Positions 48,901 through 60,622 are shown, numbered from the stretch's first letter. The stretch: DNA of 64,000 nucleotides from Anas platyrhynchos (GCF_047663525.1 NC_092588.1:137446501-137510500); one strand, 5' to 3'. Notes: a model not told the origin generated them from the letters alone. Program-made: numbers and translations.

Positions 48901-50744
48901 AAACTTTGGACAAAAACACATTAAATGTTATCTGTCTGGAAGTCTCAAAACATAGTGTTTGTCTCAGTTATAATCAGTTAAAAACCAGTCTACTAACCCT
49001 ACCCTGTACCTGCAAATGTTAAGCTAATCAGCCATTGTGTATTGGCAATAGAGAATCTTCATACTTTTTTTACTAAAGCAATTATTAGTGAAAATACTTT
49101 TTAATGTGGTGTATGTTAGGGTGTATTATTCAGTATTATTTAATATGGTGTATATTTTATATGTCACCCCATCTGTTTTGTCTGACAGAGTGAATATTTT
49201 CATCTGATGTACAAATTGCCTGAAGTAGAAGATAGTCGCTTGCTTGAACTTATACACACATTAGGAGGAACTCCTCCTGAGTTTCTGCAAAATGAACAAA
49301 TCACCAAACATTTGTTACGTGTTTTAAAAGAAGACCAGAAAGTTCTTGTCACATATCCGTAAGTTTTATAATTTTGCATTACGTTTATATTTTAAAGCTT
49401 TACTTATGTCTGGTCACTTCAGGTTTTCTTTTTTCTGTCTCTGAAATTTGTTCTAGATTTTGAATTAGATTAGTTATATAAAATAAATAAATAAATAAAC
49501 AGTAAACATAGTTTCCTCCTTTATGTGTTTTTCTAGTGTTTATACCACAGATGAAAACACTGCTTACAGTAGTGGATACTACTGTTGTTACAGTCGTGAA
49601 TATATCACTGCAGAATTACGATTCTACTTAAGATCCAAAATTAGTAGCCACTACAAGGACTCTACATTCACACCTTTTATTGTTTTCTGAGAGTTGTAAG
49701 ATCAGCTAATCATGCTTCAGGATCATGCTTCTGATCCTGATCAGCCTCCTGATCCAAGGGCCCCTAACCTATCTGGAAGCAAAGAATCCCTTTATTCTAG
49801 GAATCAAGAGGGTAACCAGCTTCTTCTGTCCCACTTACTGTCTCCAGTGGACCTTAACCACTCAGCTTATGTAGCTGAGTGGTTAAGGTTTCTCATCCTG
49901 GCAAAGAGAAGGACCCATTTTGGCCCTTGCAACCTGACATTGCTAAGGGCCTGAAACATCAGAACTTGGATATAAGCAGACAACATAATTGTTTATTATC
50001 AGTGAGAATTTTTAATGCAGGTTGAATTTCTTTTTTTTTTTTTTTTTTCCTAACTGCTAGGTCATATTTTCTTTAAAACTCGAGACATAAGTGCAGTAAG
50101 GTAAGGGGCTAAGACTCTTACAGATACAGAAAGTCATTTTCCTGATGTTCTGCGCAACTTAATCTATAATATTTCTGCTATGTTATAAATTTTCTGTTGT
50201 GTTTTTGAGTAGAAAGAAAAAGCTTTTTATATGTGGAATCAAAACCCAAACATAGGTATCCTATGGAAAATTGTATAACTTTTTTGTGTTCACAGTTGGC
50301 ACGATGTAAGAAAGAAATACTTCTCTTGTGATCTTACCTGCTTTAACGGGTCTGATGAAAAAAACCATGGCTCAGAAGGTACTTTACTTAAATGGCTTTC
50401 CTCTCATACTTAGGCATTTTCCTGATATAACAAATCATTAAATGAATGGAGTTCTTCTGAATCTTTTACCACCTTCTTAAATGAAACAGAAATATACAGA
50501 AATACGGAGAAAAACAGTTGATATGTGATTTAAAATAATTAAATAATAATTTACTTATGTAAAATGACCACAATAGTTTACATTTCTTTTATATTTTAAA
50601 TCTTTTTCAGCCTGGATTGCAATAACCAGTGGAGATACTTCCATTTACAGTCTTCCTGGAAATCACTTTTATCTAATGGAGCCTTCTAACGAAACTTTCT
50701 TGATAAAATACATAACTAAATGTATAGAAAATTCTGACATATGA
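45945..50744 (+). CDS. OLAH: OLAH, medium-chain S-acyl fatty acid synthase thioesterase, complete
   Basis: Coding exons 45945-46074, 47403-47541, 48144-48243, 49189-49358, 50296-50378 and 50611-50744 join in frame to 251 codons plus TGA. The enzyme is a cytosolic alpha/beta-hydrolase that releases medium-chain acyl groups from the fatty acid synthase acyl-carrier domain, ending chains early; in waterfowl it is known from the preen gland. The oxyanion-side motif CFPWAGG lies at residues 20-26. The nucleophile motif GHSFG has Ser90, split across exons 2 and 3. His226 is in GNHFYL. The second half aligns without gaps to my memory of human OLAH (LGGTP, SCDLTCF, EAW). The N-terminus is 11 residues shorter than human. 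The ATG lies only 2 nt after a splice acceptor, so the 5' UTR is on unidentified upstream exons. At the expected catalytic Asp position the sequence is SDE rather than SED. Confidence 0.93.
49483..49500. repeat. short (AAAT)n microsatellite in OLAH intron 4
   Basis: Four to five tandem aaat units lie between OLAH exons 4 and 5. Confidence 0.8.
49851..49889. repeat. perfect 17-bp hairpin in OLAH intron 4
   Basis: accttaaccactcagct (49851-49867) is the exact reverse complement of agctgagtggttaaggt (49873-49889), with a 5-nt loop tatgt. The right arm resembles the A-box of tRNA-Ser/Leu (gagtggttaagg). No B-box or cloverleaf follows, so it is not an intact tRNA. Confidence 0.75.
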
Positions 50745-50908
50745 GTATTTCCCTCCATTTTAATAATAGAAGGTGTAAGATAACTCCACAGAACTTAATA
50801 ATTAAGTCATTCTTTCTGTTAAATTGCATTCAGTTATGCCTAAATGTAACTCTGTTCCTCCAGAACATTTTTATTGTAATCATTTAAAAGAAGTTGTTCT
50901 GTTACAAA

Positions 50909-50914
50909 AATAAA
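50909..50914 (+). terminator. OLAH: poly(A) signal of OLAH
   Basis: A canonical AATAAA lies about 165 nt after the OLAH stop, followed by cattgtcttcatgtctt, a plausible T/G-rich downstream element. It is the first such hexamer after the stop. Confidence 0.65.
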
Positions 50915-51139
50915 CATTGTCTTCATGTCTTAAAAGTAAAAACTTTTCATCTTTTCCTTCTTTTCATCTCACACATGCACAAACCCTTCACTGTATTCAA
51001 TAACATCATTTGCTAAAAAAGACAGCTGTTGTTTTACTTTTAGAGCTTCTCTGTATGCTACTGTAAAAATGCTAAATGTAATTTAACACTCACAAAAATC
51101 CACAATTCTTAAAAGAAATATCTATTTAATAGGTTCAAA

Positions 51140-51145
51140 TTTATT
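51140..51145 (-). terminator. ACBD7: candidate poly(A) signal of ACBD7
   Basis: The plus strand reads tttatt (AATAAA on the minus strand) about 170 nt beyond the ACBD7 stop codon. OLAH and ACBD7 converge here, with only 570 bp between their stop codons. Confidence 0.5.
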
Positions 51146-51314
51146 TAGAATAAGATGTAGTCCAAAAATACAGTATATGTGTAAACACCCTTTACCATGC
51201 AATGGTTCACACTTAAAAGATTTTACTGTCAGACTACTACAGTTATTTTTCTCAGCAGAGTTAGTTCATTAGCTACCGAAGAGTTAGTTAGTAGTGGGAA
51301 TTACTCTGAGTATT

Positions 51315-54300
51315 CTAAATCCCATATTTTTCTACCATTGTTTTTGCTTTAGAAATATAAGCATTCATGGCATCCTCCTTTGATATACCTGCAAAGAAAA
51401 GTAGGAGTAATTATTGGCTTGTATTTGCAGTTCTATTTAAGTGATTACGTGTGGTAAATTTAATTGCTTTAACACCTTTTTTCAGGTTCCATGCCTCCCA
51501 TTTGGCTTTGCCTTTCAAATCTAGCATTCCTGGGCACTCTGCCAAAATAAATGCATACCTTTATTGATTATCATGCAGGTTTATACAACATTTGCTTGAT
51601 TGCAAGGTATGGGTGTAAATTTGCTGTTATATATAGTAACAGGAATACCAATATTAATATCTCCAACTGTAGCCTGTTTGTAGAATCCATACAGTTCCTT
51701 CAGTTCTTCATCTGTTGGTCTTGTTTTTAATTTTTTTACTTCTTCTGCAGCCTCATCAAAGTCAGCCTGATGCAAGAAAAAAGAAAGTGTTAGTGTGCCT
51801 CTCAAGAGGTGTGCTTGAAACATTAATTTTAACGTGCACGGTAGTTCAATAGATAGGCTCTATTACTCACATAGTTTTAGTAGTAAGTCTATGTATTTTC
51901 TCCACAAAAGAAGTTTAATAAAGCTGTAAATTATTAGAAGGTGAACTTGGCCTACTTATTTAATAGGATCAGCATAGCTAAAATGAGTAAACCTCTTTTT
52001 TCCAACAGTTTTCTATCTAACCACTTGGAACCATTACAGACTCTCTAGTGTCAGAATGGTCACAGATTGTAGTGGGTTTACATGGCAAGGTTTTAGTAGT
52101 GGAGGGCTGCAGGGGTGGCTTCCCTCAGTATGTTTGCAAACACCAAGCTGGGGGGAAGTGTCGATCTGCCGGAGGGCAGGAAGGCCCTGCAGAGGGACCT
52201 GGATGGGATGGGTGGATGGGTGGAGGTCAATAGGATGAGGTTCAACATGGCTCAGTGCTGGGTCCTGCACTTTGGCCACAACAACCCCATGCAGTGCTAC
52301 AGGCCTGGGGAGAGTGTCTGGAAAGCTGTGCAGAGGAAAAGGATCTGGGGGTGCTGGCTGATGCTCGCCTGGACATGAGCCAGCAGTATGCCCAGGTGGC
52401 CAAGAAGGCCAACAACATCCTGGCTTGTACCAGGAATAGCGCAGCCACCAGGAGCAGGGAGGTGATTGTCCGTCCCTCTGTGCTCTGTTGTGGTGAGGCC
52501 ACACCTCAAGTGCTGCGTTCAGCTTTGGGCCCTTTGCTACAAGAAGACAAGGACATCGAGGGCCTGGAGCGTGTCCAGAGAAGGGCTGCAAAGCTGGTGA
52601 AGGGCCTGGAGCACAAGGCCTGTGAGGAGCGGCTGAGGGAACTGGAACCCCCTGTGGAGCAGGTGCAGAGAGTGACCGTGAAGGAGCGGCAGAGATGAAG
52701 CACCAGGGACTGACGGCAGCCCCAATTTCCCATTCCCCTGCGCTGCTGGGGGGAAGGAGGCAGAAGAGGGTGAATGGGAGGGTAAGGTGTTTTAGTTTGT
52801 GTTTTTAGTTTCTCACTGCTCTAGCTTGTTAGTAATAGCCAATAAATTTCTCTGATCTCCCTACTCTGAGTCTGTTTTGCCCATCACGATAACTGTTGAG
52901 CGCTCTCCCTGTCCTTATCTCAACCCTTGAGCCCTTTTCATCATATTTTCCCCCTCTTTCCCTTTGAGGAGGTGGAGTGAGAGAGTGGTTGTGGTGGAGC
53001 TTGGCTGCCCACCCAAGTAAAACCACCACATGGATACATTCATGTAATGTGTGCAATGAAAGCAGTGCGTATGTCCTTTGCATTCGTGGTGGGAGCATGA
53101 AAAGGCACTGAACTTTACAGAACAGCAGTAATCTCCAAATCATTTTGGCCTCATAGCATTGTGTTGGCTCTAATGAAGGAGCTCCCCTGTGGAGCCAGTA
53201 CCTCTGAGAGGTACTGCATACTTCGTCCTTCATTTCCACCTCTATGATGAAAATGCATTAGCTAACCAGCTGTCAGCACACCCATACCTCATGGAGACTG
53301 GAGCAGCGCGACTGCCAGGACAGCCTTCCACACCCAGCTCTCAAACACTGTAGAGCACCAAGTAAAGCATAAATTAAGGCTGAAATACCCCTTTCATCTT
53401 CTCATGTCTCACACTCACATCAACCCAAGGCTATAGCTGCTATTCTGTCTATAACCTAAGTCTCAAATTAGCCTTTAGTATAGAGTTTGTACTCTGTTTC
53501 ATGCCCAGGATATGTCAGATAGCAAGATTTTTGCATAGCAACTACTGAACTGCCAGTTTACTACCACTGGTATAGTGCAGTAAACTCCTACATAGTACTG
53601 TCACATGTACTATGCTGTAAAAAAGGTGCTATATGCTGCTTTCAGTAACTATTGTAGCTTCAGTAACTATTGTAGCTTCTGAGTTGGATATGCCTTTGCA
53701 GAAGCACAGTATATCACTCAGAATGTGCTATTACATATATACTTAATGTGTATAAAAGCAGCCTATAGTACATGTAAAAAATCAGCTCTGTATCCAACAA
53801 TTGTTTCAAGGTGATTCTGAAGTTTTGTTTAAATACCCAAGACCCTGGTGGTATCTCAGCTGACTGTACCATGCTCCTTTAGGCTACTTATTTTTTCCTC
53901 TAGTTAGAGGAGAAGGTTTTTTGGTTTTGTTCTAAATAAGAAAACCTATCCTGTATTTGTCTTCTTAATTGATGCTGTTCTGCTTGGCAAATGACTGTGC
54001 TGGGTGGAGCAGGTGAAGGAAATAAAATAAGCAAGACCTGTGCTCATTATAGCATTCTTTATTTTAACAGAGTGAAAGCACAAGACGGGCATTTCTGTTT
54101 TAAAATAACTAAAGAAAGAAAAGAATTTAATTACTGACTGATGCTCAAGCATATTTCCTCAAAGAAAGGCCCCTTCATGGAGTCACAAACTATACATTCA
54201 TCGATTTAATGGCACATCAGCTGGTGGCTGGCTGCTTTAAGGCACCAGCAGCCGGTGAAAGAGGTTAAGAACAGGTAGCTGGGGGCACTGATCACAGTGA

Positions 54301-57300
54301 TCTTACACAGACACCTGGCCACTATCCTATCATTATTGTTATTATGGAAATTCAGTTTGTCTAGTGGGTAACGTTCCCGGCCACAACATTTGGAGAAATT
54401 TCTAATTTTTGTAAAACTGTCAATTGCTATTTGAAATCAACAAGGAGAAAGCAGAAGTCTTTTAAGAACAACATTGTGAATTTAGATCTTGAGGCCTGCT
54501 TACATCTACAGTTTGCCAATGTGTTTTCTTCCCTCCTTTGGCATAGAGAGAGAGTTCTTAGCGAGTCAAGGTCTTAAATTTAAAAGAAAAACAAGAATTC
54601 CTTGGCAAAGAAGGTTTGTTATATTTCGAATGCAATCCTCTGTTAGAACAGAGCTGCTTTTTCCCCACCTACCCAGTTAGCAACTATAGCGTCACCACTG
54701 GTGGCTGTGTCGCCATTTTTAAAAGCAGAACTTATATTGCTTCTGGGTAGATTAGAGATGAGAGATTATCTATGTGGTACTTAGAACAAGACTGTCTTGA
54801 ACAATCTGTGAACTGTATGAAATATATAAACAAGAAAAGGAGGACTAAGGAGAATCTCCGTTCTTTATTGAATGTGGGGGTAAGCACAGGGACAAGAGAT
54901 GAAGAACAGGCTGAGGTACTTAATGCCTTCCTTGCCTCAGTCTTTAGTAGCAAGACTAGCTCTCCCTGGATACCCTGCCCTGAGCTGGTAGATCGGGATG
55001 GGGAGCAGAATGAAGCCCTCATAAACCAAGAGGAAATGATTAGTGACTTGCTACACCACTTAGAGGTACACAAGTCTATAGGGCTAGATGGGATCCAGCC
55101 AAGGGTAATGAAGGAGCTGGTAGAAATGAGCTCCAAGCCACTTTCCGTCATTTATCAGCAGTCCTGGCTATCAGGGAGGTCCCAGTTAACTGGTGGCTAG
55201 CAAACATGACACCCACCTACAAGAAGGGCTGGAAGGTGGAACCAGGGAACTACAGGCCTGTCAGTCTGACCTTGGTGCCGGGGAAGCTCATGGAGCAGAT
55301 TGAGTGCCATCACGTAGCACCTACAGAATAACCCGGTGATCAGTCCTAGCCAGCACAGGTTCACAAAAGCCACACTCTGCTTGACAAATCTGATCTCCTT
55401 CTACGACAAGGTGACCCACTCAGTGAATGAGGGAAAGGCTGTGAATGTTGTCTTCCTCGACTTCAGTGAGGCTTTTGACACAGTTTCCCACAGCATTCTT
55501 CTGGAGAGACTGATTGATCATGGTTTGGATGGGCCTACACTTCGCTGGGTGAAAATCTGGCTGGGTGGCTGGGCCCAAAAAACTGCGGTGAATGGAGTGA
55601 AATCCAGTTGGAGGCTAGTCACTAGTGATCACCAGGCTGCCCAGGAAAGTATGTGAGTCACAGTCCCTGGAGGTATTCAAAATGGTATGCAACGTGGTGC
55701 TTGGGGACATGCTTCAGAGGTAGACTTGGCAGTGCTAGGTTAATGGTTGGAACATTTTAATCTTAGAGGTCTTTTCCAACATAAACGATTCTGTATCTGT
55801 ATGAAAAACAAAACAAAAAAAAACAACAACTTGCTTGCTATTAGAAATAAATAATAGCTGGGAACAGAGTTTTGCAAGCTCACTCTCAGAAGTGGTAACG
55901 TTGACTTCCTTGTCAAATATTGCTCCAGTGATCAATTCCCTAAGAACAAATGGGAAGATAAATTGTTCTTACACATCTTTTAATGTAAGAACATTGAGTT
56001 CCACCCATTAAGTTGGACTAATGGACTAAAATCACAAAGCCAAAGCTTCCACAGGTTGTTTCCTCCTTTGAATGACTGCACGCAACAAGGTCTGGTGAAG
56101 AACAACTTTTCTACAACTTGTCAGTTTAGGAAGAAAGTGAAAAGGCAAAGAAATCTGCTCAAAATCAGTGAGGCAAATGCAAGAATCCAGTAGGAAACAC
56201 CATCAGGCCTGGTGCTTTATAGGTTTCTGCAATTAGTCCGAATGCAATGGCTAAAAGGTGGCTGGACCCCAGAAGGGTAGTTTGCTTTTCATTATTTGCT
56301 TTAACAGCATTTAACTGCATCTACACTCATTTGATCTTTACATCGTCTCACTCCTGTGGCAGAGAAGCAGATGACAGCGTCATCCTGACCACCATATGGC
56401 AGCAAGGAGCCTTGATTCTCGTCGATCAAGGACGGTAACAATTATCTCAGTTCCAGTTGTAATGGGACTCCCAGATGTCAGAACAACAGCTACAGAACAA
56501 GGCAAAAAGGTGAGTACAGGCAGATGACAGCAGCTGCATGTGGGAGAAACTACTCAAGACACAAAAGAAGCTCTGTTTGTACACACACAGATTTGTGTGT
56601 AGAAACTCTTGAAACTCTTGACTAGGGCTCTGGGGCTTGATTGATACTTTAATGACACAGACCGTTCCCCTTTGAAGCCTGACAAAGTAGAAATCCCATT
56701 GGTGGCACCTTACAACTAGACTACCTGGTATAAGCAAGCACATCTTGGCGAGTCTATGGAGGGTCCTGTTTAAAAGTAGCAATGTAATGATTTATATAGA
56801 ATAATACGGAAAACATTTCCCCAACAGCACGTCAAGCATCATTAAAGCATCTAGTTGTTACCCACTAACTAAAACTAAGGATTTATTCTATTCTTTCCCT
56901 GCTCATCTTTTATTTATTAATGGGAGAGACCCCAACCACAGGAAAGAAACTTAGGAGGGGGGAACACTTTATAGCAAACACTTCTTGGGATTGTATGAGT
57001 TAAGAGGTATACAAGAGCATGCAGGAAGCCCTACGCCTTCACAGTATGTAGTGACCTTTTAATAAATGTATCTAACACTGAGAGTTTTCTTCTAACCTGT
57101 ATATGGTGGCAGTCCATAGTTTGAAACTGTCTCCTCACTGCCAGACAACATTTTGAAATTGCCTCAAGGTAATAAGCTATTGCTTATTTTGCAATGGAGC
57201 AAGAGTTGTTACCTTCTGGCAGGTGTGAACAACAAACATTTATCTAAACAAAATAATTTCAGTTTGACTTAATGTTTTAAATTGGCAACAGTGGCATTCA

Positions 57301-59813
57301 CAGGGATGTAGATTCAGTCCTTATCAGTAAGAACTTCAGATATGTACATTCATGAACAAACGGATGGTTTTGCTGTCTTCATGGTGGTGAAATATCTCAA
57401 TGTATAGGTCGCAAGAAACAGTGTTAGTAGTTGACACAAAGTGCAAGTTAATTTCTGTTCTTCTAAAACTCCTTTAGATTGCTGACATTAAAAGGAAATT
57501 GTTAAATATAAAAACATTTTATGAATGTAATTGAATAAGAATGAACATTTTTCATGACATTGACTTTGACATTGGAATTTCATTGCACTTGAGAAAGCCT
57601 CTGGCATCAGCTGCAGTGGTACTTGCCCTAGGACAAGTTGTTAGGTCAACAGGAAAATTCTCTTATCTTCTACATCTACTTGTTCTTGATGCCATAGAAG
57701 AAAAATCCATACAACAAGAAGATACTACTCTCAAATTTCATTAGAGAAATCAATTCTTTCTCCAGAAATGACAGCTTTGATAGTTTCCAGCTTCAGTGCA
57801 AACAAAACCATTCTGAGTCATGCATCATTCAAACATTTACTTATCCTAGAGGATCAAAAGAAACAGATCTTTGGTCATAAAAGAAAAGAAGGAAACATTG
57901 CTTTAGTTGTTAATCATAGTCCATAATTCACATGTGCTTTTTGTAAGCAATATAATAAAGATCTCCCTATGAGGAATTCCTAGTATTTGTAATATTAACA
58001 CTTTCTTCTTGCAAACTTTATTTTTTTTCATTTGCAATACTTTTCTTCTTGTTCTCCTTTTGTAGTGTCACTGCACTGGGATTTCCTACAGCCAGAAGTG
58101 CCTCAGCAAGGTCTGATGTTAAGCCCATTCTTAATTTTTCACCAAAGAAAAATGGGTCTGTAGTCTAACAGTGGACAAACATGCATCTGCATATGACTGA
58201 CAGAAACACTTTCAATAGACATGTATTACGGAGATGCGCTTAGCGAGGGAAAACAAAATCATTACTGAAACCTATGTGTCACTGGATTAAGGAAGAGACC
58301 GGAACTGTGCACCTCTGACACGCCCAGGAACAAAGCATTTCCCTCACACTGTTGGTATGGATGCATAAAAGGGACCTACGTTTCCTTAGGAAAACATATT
58401 TGATGGCCCACCACCTTTAAGACTGCTTTTCTACATAAAAGTTTATTAAACGCAAGGGAATGGCACAAAGCAGTGCCAGAGGAGGTTCAGACTAGATAAA
58501 AGGAAAAATTTCTTCACCATGAGGGTGGTCGAACACTGGAAGAGGCTTCCTAGCAAAGTGGTTGATGCCCTGTGCCTGTCAGCAGTCAAGAGACATTTGG
58601 AAAATGCTCTCACAAATACACTTTGACTTTTTGCCCTGAAGTGGTCGGGCAGTTGGACTCAATGATCTTTGTAGTCTCTTCTAGCTGAACTAATCTGTTC
58701 CGTTCTGTACTAAAACAAGTGTTTCATTCTTCATCCCAACACCAGTAGATGCGATGTACTTTAACTACACGTATCAGTGACTCTCACACCATCACAGACA
58801 TCTCCTCATATTATCCACACACGTACAAACAAAAGCAGCATTCACACTCTGTTAGCACTGAGATGAAGAAGTGGTATCAATATTAAAACACAACTGAGCT
58901 GCCGTAATTAATTGAAGATTAAATAAGTTTTATCTGCATCTTCATATTGTCACCACTGCTGTGCTTGAGTCCTTGTCAGGACAGAGATAAGGACTGCTCA
59001 CGTCAGTGGAAACCTTCCAAATGCCTTGAATCATTTTCTGATCTAAACTTCACAAGAACGAACTAGAAGCACACTAGACTTGTACAGACAAAAGATAACT
59101 GAAAAAAAATAATAAAGTTAATAAGCTTACCTTTATATACTTTTATTCTTACTGGATCTATATGAAATATCACAACCTACTGTTTCAAAAATATGCAAAT
59201 GCATATCTTAAGCAGCAAGAAATGCACAGAAATGAAACTTTAATGTTTTTTTCTTCATCTCCCTCAATCCAATCATTGTGCACAGACTCACAGATTTTAC
59301 TTAGGATTTGCTTGCTTATACAACATACTTAGGAAGAGCCTGTAATTTCCTTTAATTGTACAATGATAAGATTCCCCTTTAATTCCTCAAATTAAATGCA
59401 GAAGTCTGTGTATATTTATATATATATGCAGACATAAACATACACACGTGCATTAAAGCTAAATGCATTACTATCACAGACTTCCTTTGTGCAAAGAAAA
59501 AAATTAATTTATTTTCAGCAGAATATTTTAGCAGATTGCAAAACTTAGAGATCTCTTTAAATATATTTATTTTATAGAGTGAATTCAAGGCAGAAAACAA
59601 ACTACAATTTCAATGATCACTACACAAAGGAGGCGTTATGTTTGGGATTTGGCAGATCTTAGCCATTTAAGCAGGATTCTACTTCTTAGCTGCAAAGCAA
59701 CACAATGAAACCTCTGTGCCATTCCATGTAACTGCCGCTCAAGAGAAAATTGCTGAGCTACTGACAATACACTCCCTGCATCTAGGTCAGAGCGTTGTGT
59801 TGCTCACTCTTTG

Positions 59814-59851
<38 letters not shown>

Positions 59852-60622
59852 CAAGCTGAGACGGACATTATAATGAGAGCAGGATAAAAAGGGCTTGCAA
59901 ATCTTAAAGTGAAAGGGATAACAGAAAGCCTAATAAGAAATTACAGCCTAATCCATCAGGCCATGGGCAAGACAAGGAAAGTATTCACACTTCACTACAA
60001 TGGTACAATGATAAAAGCCAGCAATGAAAATAACTTCCTCGGGAATGATTTAAATGCAGTCAGAGAGAAAGCAGAAGGAAGAAGCTTTTCTACCAAAATG
60101 CATCTCAAAATGTACCACTCCAAAGACATACACACCCGAAAAAAATTCATGCTCTCTTAAATGTTATTCGTGTTTCCCAAATGCACATAAACCACTGATT
60201 CAGTGTTAGAAGTTTCCCTTTTTCTTCTGTAGCTCTGAGTAAGTAAGTAGCTAGCACCTAAAAATTAAATAACATACCTACCTCTCAGTGTGCAAGCTAG
60301 TCCCAGCAAAGTCAGATGTGCACACAAAGAAAACAATTCACACACACTAAGAGCATTTGTGTCTCCTACCTCCGCAAAATTACATGAGCCTGGAACAGTT
60401 CAAAATCAGCTGCCTGTGTCTCAACCTCCACTTGCAAAAAGCAATGCACTGTTTAACTGTCAGAGGCTTACGTGCTGCAAGGTAACCTTGATTTTGCAGC
60501 AGCAATCCTTACGGTGAAGAAACATGTCTGTCTCTGACAAGGCATTGCACGGACGGATGGTGCATCCCTCTTGCTCCTCTTCTGTCTGGCTGGGATGCAG
60601 AATCGCTTACCTGGAGAGTCAT
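51315..60622 (-). CDS. ACBD7: ACBD7, acyl-CoA-binding domain protein, complete
   Basis: Four minus-strand exons join in frame to 88 codons: 60611-60622 (ATG plus three codons, MTLQ), 51649-51766, 51476-51538 and 51315-51388. This single-domain, four-helix protein of about 10 kDa binds medium- and long-chain acyl-CoA in the cytosol and buffers or delivers it. Family motifs are present: [11 protein letters not shown] (ligand-binding Tyr and Lys), GKAKWEAW, and the ending EKYGI. The length equals human ACBD7, and the position between OLAH and RPP38 matches human 10p13, which separates it from its paralogue DBI. The 12-nt first coding exon was chosen because ctccag|gtaagc gives a consensus donor, the frame joins to ADFDEAA, and the start context is good (caccATGA). 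It lies 8.8 kb upstream. No closer alternative was found in the intron. Confidence 0.92.
52068..53030 (+). mobile_element. ERV-L-like solo LTR containing a CR1 segment
   Basis: The 5' end, tgtagtgggtttacatggca then aggttttagtagtgg, and the 3' half (caataaatttctctgatct, gagtctgttttgcccatcac, gtccttatctcaaccc, ending aaccaccaca) match my memory of avian ERV-L LTRs, with TG...CA termini. caataaa (52839-52846 area) would be its poly(A) signal. No gag, pol or env follows, so it is a solo LTR. The middle is replaced by CR1 ORF2 sequence (52120 to about 52660). The flanking 5-mers, cagat and tggat, do not form a clean target duplication. Confidence 0.75.
52120..52660 (+). mobile_element. CR1 ORF2 fragment lying inside the LTR
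   Basis: The translation shows CR1 RT and C-terminal motifs in order: [23 protein letters not shown], then after a frameshift [24 protein letters not shown] and [15 protein letters not shown]. It has neither the CR1 3' UTR nor the terminal octamer repeats. An independent CR1 insertion would be expected to have both. The frame is disrupted, and this is not a functional gene. Confidence 0.85.
53641..53676. repeat. 18-bp tandem duplication
   Basis: ttcagtaactattgtagc occurs twice in immediate succession in ACBD7 intron 1. Confidence 0.8.
54830..55803 (+). mobile_element. CR1 copy with ORF2 reverse-transcriptase region and internal deletion
   Basis: Reading with frameshifts gives CR1 pol landmarks: [31 protein letters not shown], then after breaks [30 protein letters not shown] (RT motif A) and [13 protein letters not shown]. 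Near 55625 it jumps to the CR1 3' region (tgcccaggaaag, then tcttttccaacataaacgat, tctgtatctgtatga). The block with RT motif B and the catalytic FADD-type motif is missing. It is a dead element in plus orientation, opposite to ACBD7. Confidence 0.9.
58461..58709 (+). mobile_element. CR1 3'-end fragment in ACBD7 intron 1
   Basis: Recognisable landmarks are gaggttcagactagataaa, tcaccatgagggtggtcg, gttggactcaatgatctt and a degenerate tail ctgttccgttctgt. It is 5' truncated and moderately diverged. Confidence 0.85.
59815..59848. repeat. (CA)17 microsatellite
   Basis: Seventeen uninterrupted ca units lie in ACBD7 intron 1. The tract is likely polymorphic. Confidence 0.95.

Larger units (their letters stand above)
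51767..60610 (-). other. large first intron of ACBD7, repeat-rich
   Basis: This 8.8-kb intron carries an ERV-L-like LTR with embedded CR1 (52068-53030), an 18-bp duplication (53641-53676), CR1 copies at 54830-55803 and 58461-58709, and (CA)17 at 59815-59848. Outside these I see only AT-rich unique sequence and no convincing exon of another gene. Confidence 0.75.

Noticed and set aside
49873-49950. Possible tRNA-Ser gene because of gagtggttaagg
   Set aside because: There is no acceptor stem, B-box or anticodon arm downstream; only the A-box-like word is present, and it is explained by the hairpin arm.
52255-52698. 147-codon open frame
   Set aside because: It is a fossil of the CR1 ORF2 C-terminal region (DLGVLAD, SREVIV, ERVQRRA) running into LTR sequence, not a host gene.
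54772-55200. 142-codon open frame resembling a protein-coding exon
   Set aside because: It is CR1 pol sequence, followed by frameshifts and an internal deletion.
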